From positions 4,092,001 to 4,156,000 of the forward strand of contig NC_068974.1 in assembly GCF_016808095.1 (NCBI RefSeq): a DNA stretch of 64,000 bases. Direction: 5' to 3'. Below the pieces are notes generated by a model. It searched no databases, had not been told where the DNA came from, and saw only the letters and a list, made by a program, of their open reading frames with translations. The DNA comes from Vigna angularis. Lineage: Eukaryota > Streptophyta > Magnoliopsida > Fabales > Fabaceae. The translations under genes and the position numbers were made by a program. Below are positions 10,236 to 18,970 of the stretch, piece by piece; within the stretch, counting starts at the first letter, position 1, and each line of letters begins with the position of its first letter.

Positions 10236-12771
10236 TGTGAAACCCTAAATAATTAGCAGTAATAATTCCCTGTCACACCCAATTAATACACACCATAATC
10301 CATGCTTATCTCATTAAAAATCCACTCCCAACTCTGATTTTCACCTCTCTGCTGTGCACGGAAAACTGGACCAAAATCATTTCTCTGGAAGCATTAAAAA
10401 CGCACCAATCTTTACATGCAAGCACGCCACGTGTTGCGGAAGAAGTTTCTAAAATCAGAGTTTGGGTGCAGGTGTCGGCTTGAGACACGTTCGTTCAAAC
10501 GAGCGTGAGATTTACAAAACCAGATTTTCTGAAAAACTCTCTCACCTGTATCACTCATCTTCTTCCTCACGAAACACACCCATTCATCTTCTCCAACTTC
10601 TCTCTAGAAACCCTAAACTTCTCTCTACTGTAATCCTCACGTTTCTCCTCCGATCCTATTTCCAGCACCGTAGGAACGTCCGTTGCACTGAGAGCTATCC
10701 ACTGGACCGAACAACTTCAAGGACTGAAACTGGTAAGTCCCCTTCCATAGCTCGTCCTTAGGTTTCTGGAAAAACTAGGGTTCATAGTTGCATGCAAGCT
10801 TGTAGTCTCAGTGTTCTGTATTCTGTGGTTAGATTTGTTTTGGAAGAGTCAAGAACGTAAGAAAAGCGTAGTTGGGCGAAGCCACTTTTGCATCTAGGAC
10901 AAGTTCGGTTGCCAATCCGGGTAAGGGAAGCTTATATGTTTAATTTATACTGTATGTTATATGATCTGATGTGCATGTATGAATTGTATGATGTTTGAGC
11001 TGTATGGACGACTACTGTTATGGAAAATGATTTCTGATCTTTGCTTGATCTGCATGTTGGTTTGATACGTATGAAAAATGGATGTTATGGTGTATGAAAT
11101 AAATTTGTATGTTGATGTTGAATATGAAGTTACTGGAATGAATGTTATAAAATTTATAAATTGAAAATCATATGAATTATACAGTATAAGTTTAAATGTT
11201 TGAAATCTGGAAAATTCTGTTAAGGTTGAAAAATCTGAAATTCATATCATTCCCTATGATAAATGACGCTCGTCACCGTACGGTCTTAGACCGTTCGGTT
11301 TTCCTTAAAATAACTTAGAAGGGAATCCTTTCATTTGGAAAGAATTCCGCTCGAGAACGAGCGTCCCCAATTTGGTGTCTGAGCGTTCGGTTCAGCTCAG
11401 TTATATAAATATTTGAAACTTTATAAATACGTAACGCTCGGTCTTTAACCGAAGCGTTCGTCCTTAATAGCGTTTGGCCTCATGTCGAACGTTCGTCCTT
11501 AATAGCGTTCGGCCTCATGTCGAACGTTCGTCCTTAATAGCGTTCGGCCTCATGTCGAACGTTCGTCTTTATTCTCAATTCTTTAACGAACGTAAATAGA
11601 GTTCGTCCAAATATTCAATATTCATTCTCTTACGTTCGTTCAAATACTGGCATCAGTTCAGTATATACCAAATTTTACAAAGGAAATTTCTAAGTCTTAT
11701 TGAGTATTCTTCTTATATTAAATCTGGTCCAAGGTATTTATTTTGAAACCTTCTAAGTACCAATACACTTCAAATTGAGTCAGTGCAGTTAACTGGTCAA
11801 ACAGAGAGTCACGTCTGTCCACCCAGTACTATATTTGAACGTTCGTCCTATTTCTTTAAAGGACTGAACGTTCGTTCTTTTGTACTCTTAAAGTTAAAGA
11901 TGAGATTGATTATGAATTATGATAAATTACAGTGCGAACGTTATATCAAGTGATTTTATGATTATGGAATTTGAACGAGCGTTCCAAGGAGGAACGTCTC
12001 AGATGTATTAAATACTAAATTTGGTAAAGTATGAACATGGATAAGTTAGGCCAGGCTTGGTCCATCCTGATATTCCGTGATACTCATCTTCACGTAGAAG
12101 GGGGTAGTCATGCGTGGGAATGGCAGGAGGTTCTTCGTTCATCGCTTAGATATGGGCGAGGGATTAACCTCGAGTGGTAGCTGATTAGGTATATCCCGGC
12201 TAGTACACCACTCGGGTGCAAGGACGCTTGTAACTACATGGTTCATACAGTCCGGATGGTCTGTCTTATATACGTATTTCTATGATTATTATTTGATAAG
12301 TTACATGTTGTATGTGTGAATCGAAATGCAAATGTATATGTTAATTGTATAAATTAAATATTATAAGCTTACCCTTGCATTTCCATTGTGTTGTCCACTG
12401 TCCATGTACGTTCGTCTTGTCTTGCAATGATCATCCGTGTGGATGTGAGCAGATGGTGGTGCATCTCTTGAAGAAATGCTGGAAGAAGAAAATTTGGAAG
12501 ATGCAAATCTAGTTGAGGTGGAAGTCAAGGCCGAGCTTTAGAAGCGCTCGTTAGATTAGTGATGTAAATGGTAGAATAGTTGGACGTGCGGTTAAATGTT
12601 TTGTAAAACCGTTCGTCCTGTTTATCATTGAATTCTATTTTGAACGTACGTTCTTCTGTACTGACGCCGTTCAGCTTCTTTTAAATCTGTGTTAATGCAA
12701 AGACTGTTTATGTTACTGTTAATTGTAATTAATCCTGAATTATGGTAATTACGGTATTTTGGGATGTTACA
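10236..12771 (+). repeat. 3' LTR of Tekay-like element (2,536 bp)
   Basis: Near-identical to the 5' LTR. Differences I can see are C/T at the GATTTTYTG site near 10527, C/T at about 10612, G/A at about 10713, a C-to-T inside the first array unit, C/T in GTCYTTATT just after the array, and T/C near 11786. The array is at 11456-11560 with three units. It ends GTTACA and is followed by TSD TTGGG at 12772. Confidence 0.94.
11456..11560 (+). repeat. 35-bp tandem array in 3' LTR, three units
   Basis: Same unit as in the 5' LTR but three copies; the first unit has GCGTTTGGCC where the others have GCGTTCGGCC. The copy-number difference accounts for the whole LTR length difference. Confidence 0.95.
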
Positions 12772-12776
12772 TTGGG

Positions 12777-13570
12777 AAACACTCATTCATTCAGGAATAT
12801 AAAAAAAAAATCAAGAACATGTTTTTCAGAATATATTTTTCAAATTCAGAAATACCTTTCAAAATTTCTTTTTGGAAACTTTTCTTCGTATCTCAGGATG
12901 TATATTTGAAGATTAAAATATTTTTCAAAACAATCCTTTCGGAATATAAAAAAATTTCAAAACAAGCATTTCCGAATGCATTTTCCGATCCAAAAATACT
13001 TTGTTCACTTGAAGGTATTTGGAAGAGATAATTTGGGAAAAAGTGATTGAATGAATTTGACTGGATTTGAGAGTAAATTTTTTGTTGTTTGTTTAAGTGG
13101 ATTTGGAAATAATCAAGAGTGAATTTAGAACTAAAGTTTGTGAGAATTAGTATAAGATTTGAGTGATGTGATAGATAAAAAAAATTATTTAATAGATAAA
13201 AACTGAAAATTACCATAATACTCAATAATATAAAATAATAATTATTAGTGTTATATTTAATTGTTAAAATGTTTATAAAAAGTACAAAATTAACATTAAT
13301 TATTAAAATTAATTTTAATATTTTACATGACGAAGTCCAGAGGATGCATAAAGGGACAGAAAAATTCCTCCATGTAAGGAAACAATGAAAATGAATATAA
13401 GAAAAAGAAAGAAATAAATAAATATAAAAAGAAAGAAAGAAATGTTGTGGTGAAGAAGTGGATAAGGTACCTCTGAAATTTGTCACGAGTTTTGTAATAA
13501 ATTACAGATATAGATTATGGATTAAGATCCTCCCAGCCATTCACAAACTGAATCACTGCACTACTTAAGC
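12777..13570. other. AT-rich repetitive DNA between two insertions
   Basis: Continuation of the tract that flanks the gypsy element on the left: degenerate words such as TTTCGGAATATA and CAGAAATACCTTTC occur here in orientation opposite to those at 2690-2870. A long minus-strand open frame (12893-13486) is an AT-composition artefact with no recognisable domain. No gene is supported. Confidence 0.6.
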
Positions 13571-13937
13571 ATGGCAATGACATTTAAAACAGGTCGTTTT
13601 CACCTTTTGCGCCCAACGGCCTCAAAGCACTTGTTATTCTCGGCCATTATCAAACGACCAAAACCCGTTTTGCTTCCTTCTTCTCGGTTCTTCCATCGCC
13701 GATCGAGACGCCTCGTTTTGACGCAAAGATTCGCAGTGAAAGTCTGCGCGGTGAAAGTCGAGCAGAAGAATGTCGTTGTGGAATCAGGAGAGTGAGGGAA
13801 GGTTTCCGCGGTGCTCTTCGACATGGACGGCATGCTTTGCAACAACGAAGAGCCTTCTAGAAAATCCGACGTCGATTTGTTTGCCGAGATGGGCGTCGAA
13901 GTCACCGTCGACGATTTTGTGGCATTTACGGGAACAG
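13571..13937 (+). pseudogene. SOQ1: SOQ1-like gene, exon 1 only, with in-frame TGA
   Basis: The first exon matches the N-terminus of SUPPRESSOR OF QUENCHING 1, a chloroplast thylakoid protein (HAD phosphatase, thioredoxin-like and NHL domains) that limits slow photoprotective quenching. It begins MAMTFKTGRF with an S/R-rich, acid-poor transit-peptide-like stretch, then continues to the HAD motif I (VLFDMDGMLCN) and VEVTVDDFVAFTGTG, ending at a GT donor at 13938 as expected for the first exon. Codon 75 is TGA (13793-13795) just before GKVSAVLFDMDG, where the family has a tryptophan codon, so one TGG-to-TGA change would explain it. No exon 2 or later domain appears in the roughly 7 kb downstream; a copia element starts 185 bp after the exon. 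Most likely a truncated gene copy. Restart at a downstream ATG is conceivable but would lose the transit peptide. Confidence 0.8.
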
Positions 13938-14071
13938 GTATTTCTCCAGGTTTCAGGTTTCCTTTTTCTGAACTTCACACTTCAATCTGCACTGTAATTT
14001 CTGAATATGTATTAATCCAGCGTCCACCAGTGAACACGGCGCCTGCGGTGCGGTCGAACATGGCGCCTGCA

Positions 14072-14121
14072 CCACCACGCTTGGAAAGAAATGCTCCAAG
14101 GAAACGGAATACCATCAACCC
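14072..14121. repeat. 50-bp flanking duplication, left copy
   Basis: Runs from CCACCACGCTTGG to CCATCAACCC and directly abuts the left LTR of the copia element. An identical 50 bp lies at 18921-18970 on the other side. Normal copia target duplications are 5 bp. Confidence 0.95.
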
Positions 14122-14490
14122 TGTTAGTATTTTAAGGTTGTGAAAGGAGTAGTTGATGGGATAGAGAAAATGTAGAGATAGTTGAATGTAGAAGTAGTAG
14201 TTGGAAGAAGTGTTGTAGTTGTCTTTAGTTGTAGTAGATGTTGGTTCATACAAATGATAGATGTTGGCTACATCCATCAAATGGTAGAGTTCATGGGTAT
14301 TTATAGACCCATAGATTATTCTAGAACATACTAGCCACAACTTATGTGGAATGTTCTAGATTTTTACCTATGTAGAATATTCTTGATTTTTCTTCCTATC
14401 TTAGGTTTTTCTATAATATTCTAGAACTTGTATTACATGTCAATTCTTCTATCTAAGGAGCTTCTACATTCTTCTAGAATTTGCATTACA
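14122..14490 (-). repeat. Copia 3' LTR (369 bp, complete)
   Basis: On the plus strand it reads TGTTAGTATTTTAAGG to GAATTTGCATTACA; on the element strand it begins TGTAATGC and ends CTAACA. The pol stop codon lies in its first five bases. Confidence 0.93.
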
Positions 14491-17400
14491 CTTTAATACT
14501 CCTCCTTAACGCAAATTCGGTAACTCCAAGCATTGTGCGCAGTAGTTCAAATCTTGGTCTTGGTAATGCCTTCGTAAATATATCTGCAATTTGGTCTTCT
14601 GTTGGACAATACTCGAGTCGTATTTGTTTAGTTGTCTCTTCATCTCGAATGAAGTGATATTTAATGGCTATGTGTTTTGTTCTTTGATGATGGACTGGAT
14701 TTTTTGCTATTGCTATTGCCGATTTGTTGTCGCAATAGATAATAGTTGGTCCAGCTTGTGGTTCACCCATTTCTTCAAGTATTCTTCGTAGCCATATTGC
14801 TTGACTTGTGGTTTCAGCAGCTGCTACATACTCTGCTTCTGCTGTTGATTGTGCCACGGTTGCTTGCTTCTTTGATGCCCAAGATAAAATACCCGATCCT
14901 AGTGAGAAAGCATATCCTGACGTACTCTTCATGTCGTCCACTGATCCTGCCCAATCACTATATGTGTAGCCAATCATCCTTGAGTTAGTCACGGTTTTGT
15001 ACCATATACCAAACTCCTTTGTGCCTTGTAGATATCTTAAAATTCTTTTTCCTACTCCATAATGAATCTGACTTGGGTTTTGCATGAATCTTGATAGAAG
15101 ACTTGTAGCATACATAATGTCTGGTTGTGTGGCTGTGAGATAGAGAAGACTTCCAATTAAGCTTCTGTAGCATGATGCATCTACCTCTTGTGCTCCATCA
15201 TCTTTTTGTAGCTTTTCGTTTACCACCAGTGGAGTAGTGACAGGTTTACAACCATTCATCTTGAACTTCTTTAATAGAGCTTCAATATATTTCTTTTGAG
15301 AGATAAATATACCTTCCTTTTCTTGTTTCACCTCTATACCGAGGAAATAGTTCATCAAGTCAAGGTCGGTCATTTCAAATGTCTTCATCATGTCTTCTTT
15401 AAATTCTTTCATCATCTCTATATTGTTTCCTGTATAGATAAGATCATCGACATATATAGAGACAATGAGATGGTACTGACCTTGTGCCTTAATATATAGT
15501 GTTGGCTCACTCTTGCTCCTCCTGAATCCTTGATCGATGAAGTATTTATCAATCTTGCTATACCATGCTCGAGGAGCTTGCTTCAGGCCATATAATGCTT
15601 TTTTAAGTTTTAGTACTTTGCCTTCATTGCCTTTGTCGATGAAGCCCTGTGGTTGTTCAACATAAATCTCTTCTTCGAGCACCCCATTTAGAAAGGCTGA
15701 CTTGACATCCAGTTGATAGATGTTCCATCCTTTTTGTGCTGCAAGAGCTATTAAAACTCTAATTGTATCTAAGCGAGCAACTGGAGCAAATGTCTCATTG
15801 TAGTCTATTCCTGGTTGCTGTGAGTAGCCTTTGGCAACTAATCTTGCTTTATGCCTTTGTATAGTTCCATCAGGATTGAGCTTTGTTTTATATATCCATT
15901 TGACTCCAATGATGTCTTTTCCATGAGGGCAATTTACGAGTTCCCAAGTGTTATTCTTCTCAATCATTTTAATCTCTTCTTCCATAGCCTTGACCCATAC
16001 TTCTTGCTTTGATGCTTCTTCATAACAGTTAGGCTCAATCATGGCCATATTGCAAGTTTCATATATGTCTACCAAAGATCTTACTCTTCTTGGACTAGAT
16101 TCAGGTGAAGAATCTTGTTGTGGAGGTGGAGAAAGCATACCTGAATTTTCTACCTCTTCTTGAGTTTCTTCTTGAGATTGTTGCACTGGAAGTAAAATGT
16201 TGCTTTTAACAACTTTTTCTTCTTCCCAATTCCAAGAAGCATTTTCGTCAACTTCAACATCTCGACTGATGATGAGCTTTTTCGTTTGTAGGTTGTAGAC
16301 TCGATAGCCTTTTGATTGTGTGCTATATCCCAAGAATATTCCTCGTATAGTTTTGTCTTCAAGCTTGTGCCTCCTTTGATCAGGAACATGTATGTAGCAA
16401 ATAGACCCAAATACTCGTAGGTGTTTAGCCGATGGCTTTCTCCCACTCCAAGCTTCAATAGGAGTCTTGTCTTGGACTGCTTTAGTTGGACATCTGTTTA
16501 GAATATAAACTGCAGTGTAGACTGCTTCAGCCAAAAAAGTGTTAGGCATACTTTTCTCTTTCAGCATTGATCTTGCCATCTCCATAACTGTGCGATTCTT
16601 TCTCTCTGACACGCCATTTTGTTGTGGAGTATATGCGACTGTAAGTTGTCGCTCTATGCCTTCATCTTCACAGAATTTGTCAAACTCGCGAGATGTGTAC
16701 TCCTTGCCACGATCACTTCTAAGTATTTTTAGCTATTTTCCACTTTGCTTCTCAACAAGGGCCTTGAATTTCTTGAATACTCCAAAAACTTCTGACTTTG
16801 CCTTTAAGAAATAGACCCATGTCATTCTAGAGAAGTCATCAATGAAGAGGATGAAATACCTGTTGTTATGATGTGAAGGTGTTCTCATCGGTCCGCAAAC
16901 ATCGGTATGAATCAACTCCAATAAGTCTTTTGCTCTCCATGCTTTGTCTGTCGAGAATGGTAATCGATGTTGTTTTCCAAGGAGACATCCTTCACATGAT
17001 TCATTATTCTCCTTCAAGTATGGAAGATCTCTCATCATGTTTTTCGTATATAGAAGCTTTAAGGCATGTGTGTTGAAGTGGCCAAATCTCCTATGCCAAA
17101 GCCATGAGTCATCAACTTCTACCTTCATGGCAATATTAGTTCCAGGTTTGAAGCTTATAGGAAAGCTTCTATTTCTCTTCTCCATTTTTACTTGGCCAAT
17201 TTCTATCATTTTATTGTCATAAATTTTGCATGTATCTTTCTCAAAATGAAGAGAATATCCATTCTCCATCATTTGGCCAATACTTAAAAGATTTTCTTTA
17301 AGATTTGGAACTAGTAAAACGTCTTTGATGAATTTAGTACCTTTCTTTGTCTCCACCATGACAGTTCCTTTGCCTCGAGACTCCACTGTGGTGCCATTTC

Positions 17401-18469
17401 CTAGCCGAACTTTGACATTGACAGATTTATCAATGTCTTTGAAGATGCTTTGATCTTTCGCCATGTGATTGCTGCATCCACTATCCAAGTACCAACTTCC
17501 TTCTCTACTAGGAGATTCTTGATTGGCGTAGAATAAGAGTTTCTCTTGATTATCTTCTTCCGCAAAGTTTGCTTGATGCTTATTTTTGTTACGACAATAC
17601 TTTTCTATGTGACCAAATTTCTTGCAATAGTGGCATTGAGGTTTTCCATGATGCCAACAATCTTTTTCCAAGTGACTTGTCTTTTTACATATGCCACATG
17701 GAGGATATTTTTCTTGACGAGTCATAGAGAAGCTTCTAGGATTTTCTTTATTTCTAGAAATTTCTTCTCTACTTTTATCTCCTTCATATTCTTTATTCTG
17801 AGACCGTAATTTTAGTTTTGATTGAAAGGCATTTTCAACCGAGTCTTCTTCATGCCTTTTCAATCTTTGTTCATAAGCTTCAAGAGAGCCCATTAGTTGT
17901 GTGATTGACAATGTAGCCAAATCTTTTGTTTGTTCAATCGCGGTTGCGATTGCATCATACTTTTGGGGAATAGAAATTAAAATTTTCTCAACGATCTTTT
18001 TGTCAAGAATATTTTCCCCATAGGCTCTCATCTGACTAACTATTTCTTTTATTCTAGAATAGTAGTCTTTAATGGTCTCAGATTCTTTCATTCTTAATAA
18101 TTCAAACTCTCGTCTTAGAGAATGAAGTTTAATATTGCGTACCTCGTCACTTCCTTGAAACTCCTCTTGTATTGTGTTCCAAGCTTGTTTTGCACTTGTG
18201 GCACCAATTAGCCTTGGAAAAATTGTGTCATCAACTGCTTGTTGAAGAACAAATAAAGCCCTTGAATCCTTCTGCTTGTTTTCTTTCAACTCCTTCTTTT
18301 GAGCTGCAGTAAGAGTAGAGGTGTCTTCTGGAATAGTGAATCCCTCTTCTATGATATCCCATAAATCTTGAGAGCGGAAGAATGTCTTCATTTTGACACT
18401 CCAAAAATCATAACTTTCTCCTTTGAAAATAGGTACTGGAATTGATGATGTTTGATTAGTAGTAGCCAT
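14486..18469 (-). pseudogene. Copia gag-pol with single amber stop in integrase
   Basis: One frame of 1,327 codons, broken only by TAG at codon 579 (16733-16735). Before it: gag (YDFWSVKMKTFFRS near residue 20), CCHC knuckles C258-C271 and C279-C292, protease DSG at D329, GAG-pre-integrase WLWHRRFGH near 460, and the first integrase aspartate D523 in HTDVCGP. After it: D586 in SDRG (D-X62-D) and E622 (X35) in NGVSERKN, then reverse transcriptase (IYVDDL near codon 1005) and RNase H ending with [13 protein letters not shown] and HHQRTKHI. The stop lies seven codons before the second catalytic aspartate, so without readthrough no active integrase, RT or RNase H would be made. No frameshift is seen. 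Programmed suppression in this family is unlikely at this site; a simple point mutation fits better. The terminal codon TAA overlaps the 3' LTR. Confidence 0.92.
14497..14509 (-). promoter_or_regulatory. Copia polypurine tract
   Basis: On the minus strand GTTAAGGAGGAGTATTAAAG immediately precedes the 3' LTR. The AAGGAGGAG core is the likely plus-strand primer, and it is also the last coding sequence of pol. Confidence 0.6.
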
Positions 18470-18561
18470 TGTTGAGAATATATTTGGGAGTAGTAGAATG
18501 AGTTATAGTTTTGTTTGAGGTAGTTGAAAATTTTATCTACGCCCAGTAGATGACCGAACGT

Positions 18562-18574
18562 AGCTCTGATACCA
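18562..18574 (-). promoter_or_regulatory. Copia primer-binding site
   Basis: AGCTCTGATACCA on the plus strand is the complement of TGGTATCAGAGCT, matching initiator-Met tRNA. It abuts the 5' LTR, whose inner end is at 18576. Confidence 0.92.
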
Positions 18575-18575
18575 C

Positions 18576-18920
18576 TGTTAGTATTTTAAGGTTGTGAAAG
18601 GAGTAGTTGATGGGATAGAGAAAATGTAGAGATAGTTGAATGTAGAAGTAGTAGTTGGAAGAAGTGTTGTAGTTGTCTTTAGTTGTAGTAGATGTTGGTT
18701 CATACAAATGATAGATGTTGGCTACATCCATCAAATGGTAGAGTTCATGGGTATTTATAGACCCATAGATTATTCTAGAACATACTAGCCACAACTTATG
18801 TGGAATGTTCTAGATTTTTACCTATGTAGAATATTCTTGATTTTTCTTCCTATCTTAGGTTTTTCTATAATATTCTAGAACTTGTATTACATGTCAATTC
18901 TTCTATCTAAGGAGCTTCTA
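18576..18920 (-). repeat. Copia 5' LTR, outer 24 bp missing
   Basis: Matches 14122-14466 base for base by eye. It stops at GGAGCTTCTA; the remaining 24 bp found in the 3' LTR are absent, and the next base starts the duplicated flank. A two-base AC overlap at the junction could belong to either side. Confidence 0.93.
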
Positions 18921-18970
18921 CCACCACGCTTGGAAAGAAATGCTCCAAGGAAACGGAATACCATCAACCC
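18921..18970. repeat. 50-bp flanking duplication, right copy
   Basis: Exact repeat of 14072-14121 followed by AATACAGCG, the presumed original continuation of the target. Confidence 0.95.

Larger units (their letters stand above)
2896..12771 (+). mobile_element. Complete Ty3/gypsy (chromovirus, Tekay/Del-like) LTR retrotransposon
   Basis: A 9,876-bp element with every structural part in place: 5-bp TSD, 5' LTR 2896-5466, PBS 5471-5482, an uninterrupted gag-pol frame 5622-10199, PPT 10228-10235 and 3' LTR 10236-12771. The LTRs have TG...CA ends. Aligning them by eye I find about six single-base differences, all transitions, plus one whole 35-bp repeat unit gained or lost; this implies a recent insertion. 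Domain order PR-RT-RH-IN followed by a C-terminal chromodomain-like segment places it among chromoviruses. The Tekay/Del assignment rests on the long LTRs, the [19 protein letters not shown] region and the TTCGAGGACGAA motif after pol, and is an inference. All parts needed for autonomous transposition appear present. Confidence 0.93.
14122..18920 (-). mobile_element. Ty1/copia LTR retrotransposon, young, 5' LTR end truncated
   Basis: Minus-strand element: 5' LTR at 18576-18920, PBS 18562-18574, gag-pol 18469-14486, PPT at about 14497-14509 and 3' LTR at 14122-14490. Domain order (integrase before reverse transcriptase) defines copia. The LTRs appear identical over the 345 bp they share, so insertion was recent. 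Two defects are visible. One amber codon interrupts integrase. The outer 24 bp of the 5' LTR, which should begin TGTAATGCAAATTC, are missing and replaced by a copy of left-flank DNA. The element sits just beyond the SOQ1-like exon. I do not assign a clade. Confidence 0.92.

Noticed and set aside
12893..13486. 197-codon minus-strand frame
   Set aside because: Phe/Leu/Ile/Asn-rich product of AT-rich DNA, no domain, overlaps the degenerate repeat tract.
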